DNA of 64,000 nt, taken from assembly GCF_007859755.1 (NCBI RefSeq), contig NZ_SJPF01000008.1, forward strand, positions 66,878 to 130,877. The letters run 5' to 3'. The number at the start of each line of letters is the position of its first letter. The first letter of the stretch is position 1. The translations under genes were made by a program, and so were the position numbers. The DNA comes from Blastopirellula retiformator (GTDB taxonomy: Bacteria; Planctomycetota; Planctomycetia; Pirellulales; Pirellulaceae). The notes below the pieces were generated by a model, which saw only the letters and a program-made list of their open reading frames with translations, was not told where the DNA came from and made no database searches. Shown one piece after another: positions 9,248-17,599 of the stretch.

Positions 9248-10501
9248 ATGAGCTCCGAATCCGGCCACCCCATCGGTGGCGAGACTCCTTTTGAGGTTGA
9301 ATATGCGCAGCGCGTTTACCGCCTGCCTCCGTACATGTTCGGCCGCATCAACGCCTTGTTGTACGAAAAGCGGGTCGCCGGACATGACGTCATCGACCTG
9401 GGAATGGGCAATCCGTCCGATCCGCCGCAAGAATTCGTCATGGAAAAGATGTGCGAAGCGGTCCGGGACGAGCGGAACCATGGCTACAGCAAGTCGAACG
9501 GCATTCGCAACTTGCGGCGGGAAGTCGCCGGCAAGTACCTGAAAAAATATGGCGTACGACTCGATCCCGAGTCGGAAGTGATCGCCTGCCTCGGCTCGAA
9601 AGAAGGTTTCTCGCACATGTGCCTAGCCTTGATGGGCCCAGGCGACACGGCAATCGTCCCGGCGCCTTATTTTCCGGTGCACACTTACGCGGTCGCCCTG
9701 GCTTCGGGCAACGTCATCGCGCTGGAAGTGGGCGATAGCGAAAAATTCCTGCAAAACATCGCCTACACATGCGAGCATCTTTATCCGAAGCCGAAGTTGC
9801 TGATCCTCTGCTATCCGCACAATCCGTCGACGGTGACGGTCGAGCCCGAATTCTTCGTCGAGGTCGTGAAGCTGGCGAAGCGGTATGGCTTTATGGTGAT
9901 TAGCGACTTCGCCTATGCGGACGTCGCCTTTGACGGTTATAAGCCCCCCAGTTTTCTCTCGGCCCCGGGCGCGTCGTCGGTTGGCGTTGAATTTACGACG
10001 ATGAGCAAAGGCTACAACATGGCTGGCTGGCGCGTCGGCTTCTGCGCTGGCAACGCCGAAATGATCAAAGGTCTCGCCACGATCAAGGGATACTACGATT
10101 ACGGCATGTTCCAGGCGATCCAAATCGCGGCGATTGTCGCGCTTCGCGAAGGGGACGCGGCGGTCGAAGAGCAGAGCAAGATTTACGAGAGCCGCCGCGA
10201 CGTCTTGGTCGATGGGCTGACGCGACTTGGCTGGGGCGTTACCCCGCCAAAAGCCGGCATGTTCGTCTGGGCGAAGATTCCGGAAGTCTGGATGCAGCGC
10301 ATGAATACCATGGATTTCGCCATGATGCTGCTCGAAAAGGGAGACGTCGCCGTCAGTCCGGGCAGCGGTTTTGGTCCGTGCGGCGAAGGCTACGTCCGGA
10401 TGGCGATGGTCGAAAACGAAGAACGCTTGCGTCAGGCGGTTCGTCAGATCGGCCGCTGCTTGAAGCAGGAAGAAAAAGAGCTGGTCGGCACGCAGGGCTA
10501 A
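9248..10501 (+). CDS. PLP-dependent class I/II aminotransferase (AlaC-like)
   Basis: 417 residues, fold-type I PLP enzyme. Visible landmarks: GMGNPSDPP near residue 56, [17 protein letters not shown] (substrate-side loop), [11 protein letters not shown] (the N of the PLP site), [14 protein letters not shown] (Asp/Tyr contacting PLP) and [16 protein letters not shown] with the Schiff-base lysine near 250. Overall pattern resembles glutamate-pyruvate aminotransferase AlaC/YfdZ and LL-diaminopimelate aminotransferase relatives. Alanine or diaminopimelate synthesis is therefore likely, but substrate cannot be decided from sequence. Single gene with its own terminator. Confidence 0.85.
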   Translation: MSSESGHPIGGETPFEVEYAQRVYRLPPYMFGRINALLYEKRVAGHDVIDLGMGNPSDPPQEFVMEKMCEAVRDERNHGYSKSNGIRNLRREVAGKYLKKYGVRLDPESEVIACLGSKEGFSHMCLALMGPGDTAIVPAPYFPVHTYAVALASGNVIALEVGDSEKFLQNIAYTCEHLYPKPKLLILCYPHNPSTVTVEPEFFVEVVKLAKRYGFMVISDFAYADVAFDGYKPPSFLSAPGASSVGVEFTTMSKGYNMAGWRVGFCAGNAEMIKGLATIKGYYDYGMFQAIQIAAIVALREGDAAVEEQSKIYESRRDVLVDGLTRLGWGVTPPKAGMFVWAKIPEVWMQRMNTMDFAMMLLEKGDVAVSPGSGFGPCGEGYVRMAMVENEERLRQAVRQIGRCLKQEEKELVGTQG

Positions 10502-10533
10502 ACGGCCGCCGACCGCAATTCCCGTAAACTAGC

Positions 10534-10564
10534 AGCCCCGGATCGCGAGATTCGGGGCTTTTTC
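10534..10564 (+). terminator. Intrinsic terminator after the aminotransferase
   Basis: AGCCCCG 10534-10540 pairs with CGGGGCT 10553-10559, followed by TTTTT. Confidence 0.8.
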
Positions 10565-10638
10565 TTGCTTTCAGCCAGAATCAGCCCGATTGGCCCGCTC
10601 CTTTTTGCTTGGTCCTAGGCGGAGCTAGCGGAGAGCCT

Positions 10639-10891
10639 TATAATGACCCAAATTTGCGCTCCCGGCGCATGAAAAAAGGAGGACTCTCGCTCGCCGAAAC
10701 AAGAGTCCTCCCAAATTGGCTGTCCGGACCGAAGCCCGGAGACCCACAGCCGTACTGTTGGATATCGGGCTTCGCCCCATCAATACTTTAAGCGACACGT
10801 AACACGGACGATCGTTCCGAAGAGAACGACCTTACCGACTACGAAAGACGTCGCATTCGTTCAACCTGCAACCGAACCTGACGACAAAGCA
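10639..10891 (+). promoter_or_regulatory. Promoter and structured 5' leader of carA (candidate cis-regulatory RNA)
   Basis: A consensus TATAAT at 10639-10644 (no good -35 seen) would give a leader of about 240 nt before carA. Its first 130 nt are rich in hairpins: TGCGC/GCGCA 10655-10669; GGAGGACTCT 10678-10687 with 10702-10711 (10 bp perfect); GGCTGT 10718-10723 with 10746-10751, enclosing TCCGG/CCGGA; and GAAGCCCG 10731-10738 able to pair instead with 10766-10773. Mutually exclusive pairings suggest a switch. I cannot assign a riboswitch class. Confidence 0.45.
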
Positions 10892-12037
10892 ATGACGCAG
10901 CCGATCGCGAAACTAGCGCTGGAAGATGGAACCGTGTTTACTGGTTTTTCTTTGGGTGCTGAGGGAGAAGTCGACGGAGAAGTCTGTTTCAACACGTCGA
11001 TGACCGGTTATCAGGAGATCCTCACCGATCCCAGCTATCGTGGTCAAATCTTGACCATGACCTACACGCAGATCGGTAACTACGGCGTAAACACCGAGGA
11101 CATGGAGAGCGCCAAGACGCACATGTCGGGGTTTATCGTGCGTGAATGCAGTCGTCGGGTCAGCAACTTTCGGGCGAATCAATCGCTGGACGAATTTCTG
11201 AAACAAAACAACGTCGTCGGTCTGACCGGTATCGACACCCGCGCCTTGGTGCGTCGCCTGCGCAACAGCGGCTCCATGAAGGGCGTCCTCTCGACGATTG
11301 ACCTGGATGACGCGTCGCTGGTCGAAAAGGCCCGCAGCAGCGCCGGCCTGGTTGGTCGCGATCTGGTGCAAGAGGTAATGCCGGCCGAAGGATCCGATTG
11401 GAGCGAAAAGCTCAGCCCGTGGATCAAAATGGGGGACAAGACGCGAGCCGAGAAATCGCGGAGCGAACTCGACCTGCATGTCGTTGCTCTCGACTTCGGC
11501 ATGAAGTGGAACATTCCGCGACACCTGCAAGACATGGGCTGCAAAGTGACGGTAATGCCTGGCTCGTCGACCGCCGATGAGGTGCTGGCGAAAAACCCGG
11601 ACGCCGTCTTCTTGTCGAATGGCCCGGGAGATCCGGAGCCGCTAGTCGGCCCGATCGAAACGATCCGCGGCTTGCTCGGTAAGAAACCAATCTTCGGCAT
11701 CTGCCTGGGACACCAACTGCTATCGCTGGCCTGCGGCGCAAAGACGTTCAAGCTGAAGTTTGGACACCGCGGCGCCAATCAGCCGGTACTTGATATGACG
11801 ACCAATAAGGTCGAGATCACGTCGCAAAATCATGGCTTTGCCGTCGAAGAAGAGTCGCTGCCCGATTGCTTGGAAATCACCCATCGCAATCTTAACGACA
11901 ATACCATCGCCGGCGTCCAGCACAAGACGCTGCCAGCGTTTAGCGTGCAGTACCATCCGGAAGCCTCGGCTGGGCCGCATGATAGCGAGTACCTGTTCGA
12001 GCGATTCCGCGAACTGGTAACGGGCCAGCAAGTCTAG
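10892..12037 (+). CDS. carA: Carbamoyl-phosphate synthase, small (glutaminase) subunit
   Basis: 381 residues, the standard CarA length. It hydrolyses glutamine and passes ammonia to the CarB subunit for carbamoyl phosphate (arginine and pyrimidine synthesis). The N-terminal domain has LEDGTVFTGFSLGAEG and NTSMTGYQEILTDPSYRGQI; the C-terminal class I glutamine amidotransferase has FLSNGPGDPEP and FGICLGHQLLSLACG with the nucleophilic Cys, plus QYHPEASAGPHD with the His/Glu of the triad. carB is not in the window. Its TAG stop shares the bases CTAG with the stop of the convergent zinc-ribbon gene. No obvious Shine-Dalgarno precedes the ATG. Confidence 0.97.
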   Translation: MTQPIAKLALEDGTVFTGFSLGAEGEVDGEVCFNTSMTGYQEILTDPSYRGQILTMTYTQIGNYGVNTEDMESAKTHMSGFIVRECSRRVSNFRANQSLDEFLKQNNVVGLTGIDTRALVRRLRNSGSMKGVLSTIDLDDASLVEKARSSAGLVGRDLVQEVMPAEGSDWSEKLSPWIKMGDKTRAEKSRSELDLHVVALDFGMKWNIPRHLQDMGCKVTVMPGSSTADEVLAKNPDAVFLSNGPGDPEPLVGPIETIRGLLGKKPIFGICLGHQLLSLACGAKTFKLKFGHRGANQPVLDMTTNKVEITSQNHGFAVEEESLPDCLEITHRNLNDNTIAGVQHKTLPAFSVQYHPEASAGPHDSEYLFERFRELVTGQQV

Positions 12038-12309
12038 CCGTCACGGTATTGTTCGATCAGCATCACTATGTCGACCGTCGACAGAGAATCACCGCGCTGC
12101 AAGCAGCGGCAAAGCTCTTCCCAGTCGGATACCGCCAGCGAGCCTTGGCGGATTAAGACGGGAGGATTTTCGCCTGCTTCATCCAGGCGAACGAAATAGA
12201 GCGCCATCGTGCAGACCGGGCAAGCGATCTCGCCGGTCTGCGAGTCTGTAGGCAACGTTACCGCTAGTCGACAATTTGGGCAGGTCGGCGACGTTTCCTC
12301 GGCGGACAT
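12034..12309 (-). CDS. Small zinc-ribbon protein, unknown function
   Basis: 91 residues from ATG 12309. The start is chosen because it directly follows the cstA stop (TAG then C then ATG), a tight coupling; the frame is open further upstream but inside cstA. The N-terminal half has CPNC and CPVC about 20 residues apart, a two-knuckle zinc ribbon; the remainder is a short acidic helical region ending in DIVMLIEQYRDG. No family name recognised. Being co-transcribed with cstA suggests a link to its expression or folding, which is inference only. Confidence 0.65.
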   Translation of the reverse strand: MSAEETSPTCPNCRLAVTLPTDSQTGEIACPVCTMALYFVRLDEAGENPPVLIRQGSLAVSDWEELCRCLQRGDSLSTVDIVMLIEQYRDG

Positions 12310-12310
12310 G

Positions 12311-14296
12311 CTAATTCTGTCCGCCGGCGGTCGCATATTCGGTGGCGACCTCTGCATCGTTAGACCCGGCCAGCGGCGGCAGGGCTTCTTCGAGTACGCC
12401 CTTCGCCTTTGGCCAAACCAGTACCGCCTCGACCATCATCCAGGCCTGCAGGATCAGCGTACCGACGCTAATGTCGAACAGCAGGTACTTCTCGTTCCAG
12501 AAGAACCCGGTGTCGCCTCGGAAGAACTCACCCAGCCAAGTCAGCTGTGGGTACTGCTCGATAAATCCGGACGTGTCGCCGTTGAACATGTTCCACAGCG
12601 TCGCCAGGGCGGGCAGGAAGAGCATCAGGACCATCGGCGGCAATGCGAACCAGACTGAAATCTTGCGGCGCCAGAGATAGAAAATCGTGACCATCAGCGC
12701 GATGCCGGCTAACAGTTGATTGACGGCGCCAAACAGCGGCCAGAGGAGCATTCCCCCGGCGCCTGGCGAGTTGCCAGCGAAAATGGCGACCAGCCCGCCC
12801 AGTCCGACCGCAATACCGGTCGCAACGTACTTGTCGGATAGCGGCTTGGTGACCTTCGACGATGCGAAGAGCTCTTGCAGCACGTACCTTTGCAGTCGCG
12901 TTGCCGTATCGAGCGTCGTGGCCGCGAAGCTGGCGACCAACACCGCCATGATCCCCAGACCCATTCGCAGCGGAATGCCGATCGCCGTCAGGAAGTTGGC
13001 GCCGCCATCGACGAACGCGCCGACCATGTTGCCCAGGTTGTTGAATTTTTTCCAGCCCGCGCTGGCGTCATAGCGGGCTTCCCACGAGGCGCGACCGACC
13101 ATCGGCGTCCCCTCGGCGGTCATCACCGCTTGGTAGCTGCCGTCGTCGGTCCGTTCGTAGCGTCCCATTCCGACGCCAGCACAGCAGGCCAGGATTACCA
13201 CGACCGCCAAAGCGCCCTCCAGCAGCATGGCGCCGTAGCCGACGTACTGCGCGTCCTTTTCGTTATCGACCTGCTTGCTTGACGTGCCGCTGCTCACCAG
13301 GCAGTGGAAACCACTGCAAGCGCCGCAGGCGATCGTAATAAACAGAAAGGGGAAAATCGGCGGAGCGTCGAGTGGGATGTTCTCGGCAACCGGCGGGGCG
13401 CTGGCGAACAGGTCGGCGGCGCCGGTTAGCGATGCGACGACCAGCCCAAGCCCTAGCAGGAAGAGGGCCAGCACCAGCTCATGACTGTTGATGTAATCGC
13501 GGGGTTGCAGCAGCGTCCAAACAGGCAACACCGATGCGACAAAACAGTAAATGAGCAGGAGCACCGTCCAGATCACAACCGCGTTGCCGTAGTATTGCCA
13601 CCAAGAGACGTCAGCCGGCATATCGGCGGGGTTCAGCAGGTTCACACCTAGCAGCTGCGTCAGGTCGATCGGCAGCCAATAGATGCCCACAAAGATCGCC
13701 AGGTACATCACGCCAAGCGCCGCTAGCGACGGCCAGAGTAAATTGCCTCCCTTGCGGCAGACGTAGTAACCAATCGCGATGGCAACCGGCACCTCTATCC
13801 AGACTGATAAGACCGACTGGGGATACTTCGCAAAAATCAGGGCGATTACCAGGCCGAAGATCGCCAGTACCACGGTTAGCGTCAGGGCCAGGACCATCAG
13901 GAACAAGATCTTCGCCCGGGGGTTGATCAAGCGGCCGGCGACTTCGCCAATCGTTTGACCACGATTGCGCAGCGAGACGACGAGGGCGCCAAAGTCATGG
14001 ACAGCGCCAACGAAGATCGAACCGAAAACAACCCAGAGCAGGGCGGGGAGCCACCCCCAGAAGACCGCGATAGCCGGTCCAACGATAGGCCCGGTGCCGG
14101 CGATACTGGTGAAATGGTGTCCGAAGACGACTTCCCGATTGGTTGGCACAAAGTCGACGTCATCGCGGAGTTGGTGACTGGGCGTGACCGCCTCTTGGTC
14201 CAGCCGAAAAATCTTGCGACTTAGCCAACGACCATAGGTGTTGTAGGCGAGGATGAATCCAAAGAAGGAGAGCGCAGCGACAATGAGCGTCGACAT
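12311..14296 (-). CDS. cstA: Carbon starvation protein A family transporter
   Basis: 661 residues, mostly hydrophobic with more than a dozen predicted membrane segments. The N-terminus has the family hallmarks YNTYGRWLSRKIFRLD and FGHHFTSIAGTGPIVGPAIA, then GSIFVGAVHDFGALVVSLRN. Later CGACSGFHCLVSSGTSSKQ and the ATTLDTATRLQRYVLQEL motif are also typical of CstA. Family members take up peptides or pyruvate when carbon is limiting. Its stop is 1 nt before the ATG of the zinc-ribbon gene, so the two form a unit. The leader carries a 12-bp homopolymer and lacks a clear ribosome-binding site. Confidence 0.92.
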   Translation of the reverse strand: MSTLIVAALSFFGFILAYNTYGRWLSRKIFRLDQEAVTPSHQLRDDVDFVPTNREVVFGHHFTSIAGTGPIVGPAIAVFWGWLPALLWVVFGSIFVGAVHDFGALVVSLRNRGQTIGEVAGRLINPRAKILFLMVLALTLTVVLAIFGLVIALIFAKYPQSVLSVWIEVPVAIAIGYYVCRKGGNLLWPSLAALGVMYLAIFVGIYWLPIDLTQLLGVNLLNPADMPADVSWWQYYGNAVVIWTVLLLIYCFVASVLPVWTLLQPRDYINSHELVLALFLLGLGLVVASLTGAADLFASAPPVAENIPLDAPPIFPFLFITIACGACSGFHCLVSSGTSSKQVDNEKDAQYVGYGAMLLEGALAVVVILACCAGVGMGRYERTDDGSYQAVMTAEGTPMVGRASWEARYDASAGWKKFNNLGNMVGAFVDGGANFLTAIGIPLRMGLGIMAVLVASFAATTLDTATRLQRYVLQELFASSKVTKPLSDKYVATGIAVGLGGLVAIFAGNSPGAGGMLLWPLFGAVNQLLAGIALMVTIFYLWRRKISVWFALPPMVLMLFLPALATLWNMFNGDTSGFIEQYPQLTWLGEFFRGDTGFFWNEKYLLFDISVGTLILQAWMMVEAVLVWPKAKGVLEEALPPLAGSNDAEVATEYATAGGQN

Positions 14297-14318
14297 CGAC
14301 TATGTGGGGGCAAGAGTA

Positions 14319-14330
14319 GGGGGGGGGGGG
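14319..14330 (-). repeat. 12-nt homopolymer (G on +, C in the cstA transcript)
   Basis: Twelve consecutive G on the + strand, lying between the -10-like box and the cstA start (ATG at 14296). Tracts of this length are prone to slipped-strand length change and here would alter the leader, not the reading frame. Confidence 0.9.
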
Positions 14331-14342
14331 AAGCAAGGTTAT

Positions 14343-14348
14343 ATTATA
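14343..14348 (-). promoter_or_regulatory. Candidate -10 element of cstA
   Basis: TATAAT on the minus strand in an A/T-rich patch. No convincing -35; the best is TTCGAG about 20 bp upstream. Transcription would start close to the C-tract. Confidence 0.4.
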
Positions 14349-14562
14349 AATTTTAACGGGAGATCGTGCTCGAATACAGGGCGAAGCGGCAAGAATGCTC
14401 AAACCTCCTGGCGGTCTTTGCCCAGGTTAAGGAAGTATTTCGGCCGAGCCATCGGCGGAATTGCGAGAATCGCTCCGTAAGGCGATTGCGGCTCGTGTAG
14501 AGGGGCGCCGCAGCTACGGCGAAGAAATCATCGAGACAGGGCAGCGTTAGAAGGCCTGACTC

Positions 14563-15063
14563 TCACAATTCTGATCGTGGACTGCAGTCTGGCCGACCCG
14601 AGTGGGTCGACTTGCAGGTTTGCGCCTCGCATTTCCAAAGCCGGCACCGCGACACCTTGCAACTAGCGTCTGCCTGGCACTTGCCCGAGACGCCGTCGCA
14701 TTTCTCCTTGTCGCACTCTTTTTTCTCGTCGCACTGACGCACCATGTCGTCGTATCGTCGTTTGCAGCCAGGGCAATGGCCGAAGTGCGCATCCATCTGC
14801 CGCATCTGGCTGACGGTTAGCGCCTGCGAATGATAGGCGTGCATCTGATTGCGACATTCGCTGCAAGTAAGCGTCGCATAGACCGGCAGTCGCTGCGCCG
14901 GGCCGAGCCACAATACTAGCCCGATCACCAGAAACACCGAGCACAAACTGCCGACCGTTTGAACAGCCAGCCGGCGACGACGCAGCACGACGAGGTTCCT
15001 GGCGACCTCGGCGAATTCGCCGGATCGACAGGGGCGCCAGGATTTTGGATCGTGCTCGTTCAT
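14563..15063 (-). CDS. Cys-rich single-pass membrane protein, unknown function
   Basis: 166 residues. After a basic N-terminus (VVLRRRRLAVQT) comes one membrane helix (SLCSVFLVIGLVLWLG, about residues 39-54). The following domain has TCSECRNQM, then HFGHCPGCKRRYDDMV, reminiscent of the C..C/H..C..C zinc-finger of anti-sigma factors. The last 60 residues are unusually Cys- and Lys-rich (about ten cysteines). No sigma factor gene is adjacent. I recognise no named family. The gap to the downstream regulator gene holds no clear signal. Confidence 0.6.
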   Translation of the reverse strand: MNEHDPKSWRPCRSGEFAEVARNLVVLRRRRLAVQTVGSLCSVFLVIGLVLWLGPAQRLPVYATLTCSECRNQMHAYHSQALTVSQMRQMDAHFGHCPGCKRRYDDMVRQCDEKKECDKEKCDGVSGKCQADASCKVSRCRLWKCEAQTCKSTHSGRPDCSPRSEL

Positions 15064-15179
15064 GCAGTGAGGGCTTCGGCCTTAGGTAGTTAAAACCAGA
15101 AAACTACCCAATCGTAAGCACAAGGGAAGGGAAGTTCGGTGTGGAAGTCTACGAATCAGGGTGATTTCGCGGGAAATCT

Positions 15180-15941
15180 CTACGCACCGAAGCCAAATCG
15201 AAGACTTGGCTGTTCGGCGACCTGCGATTCCGGGGCCTCAGGGATTCGCGGCTCGGGCGCCTGAACGCTGTGGGCCAACCGCTGCAGCGAGCGGAGAACA
15301 ATCCGGCGTCTTCCAACCTTCACGAGACCGTCATTTTGCAATTCGCCCAGGACGACGGTAACGGTCTCGCGGGTGCTCCCAACGATATTGGCCAGATCTT
15401 GGTGCGACAGACGGATTTCAAGTTCGACCCCATCCTCGGTCCGTTTGCCGTAGCTTTCAGCCAGTTCTAGCAGCAGATGCGCCAGGCGATCGCGGTTGGA
15501 CAGGAAGAGCAGGTTCTTCACGCGTCGTTCGATGCGTCGGCGACGGAGCCCGATCAGCTTGGTCACGCCAATCGACAGGCCGGGGCGAGATTCCATCAAC
15601 TCGTGCATCGCCTCTTTGGGGATCGACACGATCATGGAAGCTTCGACCGCCTCGGCATATTCGTCGCGGGCTTCCCCGTCCAGGATCGACAGTTCGCCAA
15701 ACAGTTCACCCGGCTCGATAAAGGCCAGAATCGATTGCTTCCCTTCGGGAGTCAGGTGGCAAATCTTTACCCGCCCCGAGGCGAGCAAGAGAACCGTATC
15801 CGCTCGTTCGGCGGGGAGGTAAATCGGCGATCGTTTCGCAAAGCGACGGACCCGCGAGCAAGCGTCGAGTCGTTCGATTTCTGTGGCGGACAGTTGCTCA
15901 AAGATGCGGCAGTTCTTCAGGTGCCAAATTTTCTCGGTCAT
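15180..15941 (-). CDS. Crp/Fnr family transcriptional regulator
   Basis: 253 residues. Residues about 10-125 form the cyclic-nucleotide-binding jelly roll (LLASGRVKICHLTPEGKQ, FIEPGELFGELSIL). The effector loop has GELSILDGEARDEYAE instead of the GELAL...R(S/T)A of cAMP-binding CRP, so the ligand is unclear. The C-terminal winged HTH has LSHQDLANIVGSTRETVTVV. There is no CxxC...C cluster as in FNR. ATG 15941 is preferred over the TTG four codons upstream. It sits beside rex and tRNA-Gln; both regulators could serve redox or energy control, but that is inference. Confidence 0.9.
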   Translation of the reverse strand: MTEKIWHLKNCRIFEQLSATEIERLDACSRVRRFAKRSPIYLPAERADTVLLLASGRVKICHLTPEGKQSILAFIEPGELFGELSILDGEARDEYAEAVEASMIVSIPKEAMHELMESRPGLSIGVTKLIGLRRRRIERRVKNLLFLSNRDRLAHLLLELAESYGKRTEDGVELEIRLSHQDLANIVGSTRETVTVVLGELQNDGLVKVGRRRIVLRSLQRLAHSVQAPEPRIPEAPESQVAEQPSLRFGFGA

Positions 15942-16070
15942 CGAGACCCCCAAAATTGTTCGACGCGGATCACGCCCCCGAAAGCAGGGGAGGCCAAGTC
16001 GTAGACCGGGCGGACGATTCCTTGGATTCCGGTCAAGTCATGGGCGTTACGACGATTTTGCCAGAGCGGC

Positions 16071-16098
16071 AAAAAAAAAGACGCCGAAGCCGGCGTCT
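16071..16098 (-). terminator. Intrinsic terminator downstream of tRNA-Gln
   Basis: On the minus strand, AGACGCCGG and its partner form a tight stem with a TTCG-type loop (16080-16098) followed by nine U (16071-16079). It lies 8 bp after the tRNA 3' end. Confidence 0.85.
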
Positions 16099-16105
16099 AA
16101 GAAAG

Positions 16106-16176
16106 CTACCCCCCGAGGACTCGAACCTCGAATGACAGTGCCAAAAACTGTAGTGTTACCATTACACTAGGGGGTA
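16106..16176 (-). tRNA. tRNA-Gln, anticodon TTG
   Basis: 71-nt cloverleaf on the minus strand. The acceptor stem pairs TACCCCC with GGGGGTA and leaves G as discriminator. The D arm contains TAGTGTAATGGTA. The anticodon stem is ACAGT/ACTGT with loop TTTTGGC, giving anticodon TTG (reads CAA, glutamine). The T arm contains GAGGTTCGAGTCCTC. The 3' CCA is not encoded and must be added. A terminator follows directly. Confidence 0.95.
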
Positions 16177-16229
16177 AAAATGTGAAGGCGATATCTTAAC
16201 CAACAGGCCCGCAGGTCGACAAGAGCCCC

Positions 16230-16928
16230 TCAGCCGTCAGACGGCTTCTCTTCCGATAAGAGTTCGTTTGGGGGACGCAGGTTCGTCATGGCGAACGACA
16301 ATTGTTCCATCTCGATCGCCAGATCGACGCTGGAAACCGCAACTTCGGGCGGCAAATGGAGCGTGATCGGCGCGAAATTCAAAATCCCGCAAATTCCGGC
16401 CGAGACGATTCTCTCGGCGACTTCCTGAGCGGCGGAAGCCGGAGCGGCGATGATCGCTAGACGGACATCGTACTGCAAGACGATTTCGGGAAGCTCCGAA
16501 ATGGGCCTGATTTCGATTCCATCGAGCGTCTTGCCGTACTTGTCCGGGTCGGAGTCGACCGCCGAAACAATATCGAAGCCCTGGTGGCTGAATCCCCGGT
16601 GTCCCAGCAATGCTCGACCCAGGTTACCGACGCCCGCCAGGACGACCGGCCAGGTGTGATCGGTGCCGATGATCTGCTTGACGGCCGAGACCAGCTCGCT
16701 GCAGCGATAGCCGACGCCGGGATAGCCAAAATGACCAAAGTGGGCCAAGTCCTTACGGACTTGGGCGTCTGTAAACCCAAGCAGTTGCCCAAGTTGGGTG
16801 CTGCTTGTCGTGACGACGCCATCTCGCTGAAGTCGCTGCAGTTCTCGCAGATATAAGCTGAGTCGACTGACCACCGCTTTGGGAACGGCGTCGGAGGTCG
16901 GTTTGTTCTTGTCTTTCGACTTGCTCAT
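16230..16928 (-). CDS. rex: Redox-sensing transcriptional repressor Rex
   Basis: 232 residues. The N-terminal winged helix (VVSRLSLYLRELQRL, SSTQLGQLLGFTDAQVRKDL) is typical of Rex. The Rossmann domain starts with VVLAGVGNLGRALLGH, and has FDIVSAVDSDPDKYG for NAD(H) contact. Rex represses fermentation or respiration genes until NADH rises. Length and motifs fit the family throughout; the first 15 residues (lysine-rich) and the last 12 are disordered-looking extensions. Minus strand, between tRNA-Gln and the pseudopilin gene. Confidence 0.95.
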   Translation of the reverse strand: MSKSKDKNKPTSDAVPKAVVSRLSLYLRELQRLQRDGVVTTSSTQLGQLLGFTDAQVRKDLAHFGHFGYPGVGYRCSELVSAVKQIIGTDHTWPVVLAGVGNLGRALLGHRGFSHQGFDIVSAVDSDPDKYGKTLDGIEIRPISELPEIVLQYDVRLAIIAAPASAAQEVAERIVSAGICGILNFAPITLHLPPEVAVSSVDLAIEMEQLSFAMTNLRPPNELLSEEKPSDG

Positions 16929-17075
16929 CGGATCCGCGGGAAGGAGTACTCGTGGTGACTGCCTTCCTTTACTCTATCGCTTCCGGTTCTTTCAAGGCAA
17001 CCCAAGACGTCCGCTGGAGCGGCCGATCGGACTAAGGGCGGAGGAGCCGGAAAAATCGCTTTGGCTTCGCGCAAC

Positions 17076-17111
17076 AAAAAAAAACCCATCGCCGATTCTC
17101 GGCGAAGGGGC
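17076..17111 (-). terminator. Intrinsic terminator after the pseudopilin gene
   Basis: On the minus strand CCC-TTCGCCGA pairs with TCGGCGA-TGGG over a short loop and runs into nine U (plus-strand A-run 17076-17084). Confidence 0.8.
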
Positions 17112-17161
17112 TTTCGGTAGCGTTCTAGACATGGACGAATCTTACGCGCCGGGCAAGCGAA

Positions 17162-17599
17162 TTACTCGGTCAACATGTCTTCGTGGTTGATGTAGATGTT
17201 GCCGTTGGTGGTGTTATAGAGCCAGCCATCGGTATCGTTGACGCTGCCAGCGGTCGGATCGGTGGTGATCGCCTTGATCGTCGCGGAATTGGTGTACGAG
17301 TTGACCGGCAGTTTCGACAGGTAAGGTCCGAGTTCCGGAGAGTCGGTCGTGGTGCCGTCGTCGTTGGTCTTGATTGTCAGTTCGCTGAGGGTCGCACTTG
17401 GTAGGCGGCCTTCGTGTTGGGCACGATAGAGCTGGATTTGCGAGCGAAGCGTGTGAAGGTTGAATTTCACGCTACTGGCTTTGGCGTCATCGGTCGAGTC
17501 GGTGAATTGCGGAATCACCGTCGCGGCCAGCACGGCCAGGATAACGACGACGATCAAAACTTCGATCAGCGTGAAACCAGAATGTTTCTTGGTGGACAT
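17162..17599 (-). CDS. Type II secretion/type IV pilus pseudopilin-like protein
   Basis: 145 residues. The N-terminus has the class III signal: a short basic leader, prepilin-peptidase site G-FTLIEVLIVVVILAVLAA with Glu5, and a long hydrophobic helix. The rest is a small globular domain (LRSQIQLYRAQHEGRLPS, PYLSKLPVNSYTN) like the GspG major pseudopilin. It probably assembles into a short periplasmic pseudopilus or pilus. No other secretion genes are nearby, which is usual in Planctomycetes, where pseudopilin-type proteins are many and scattered. Flanked by a terminator and a 530-bp gap. Confidence 0.85.
   Translation of the reverse strand: MSTKKHSGFTLIEVLIVVVILAVLAATVIPQFTDSTDDAKASSVKFNLHTLRSQIQLYRAQHEGRLPSATLSELTIKTNDDGTTTDSPELGPYLSKLPVNSYTNSATIKAITTDPTAGSVNDTDGWLYNTTNGNIYINHEDMLTE

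Noticed and set aside
10609-10791. Sixty-codon frame upstream of carA
   Set aside because: It spans the TATAAT box and the hairpins of the carA leader and has no ribosome-binding site.
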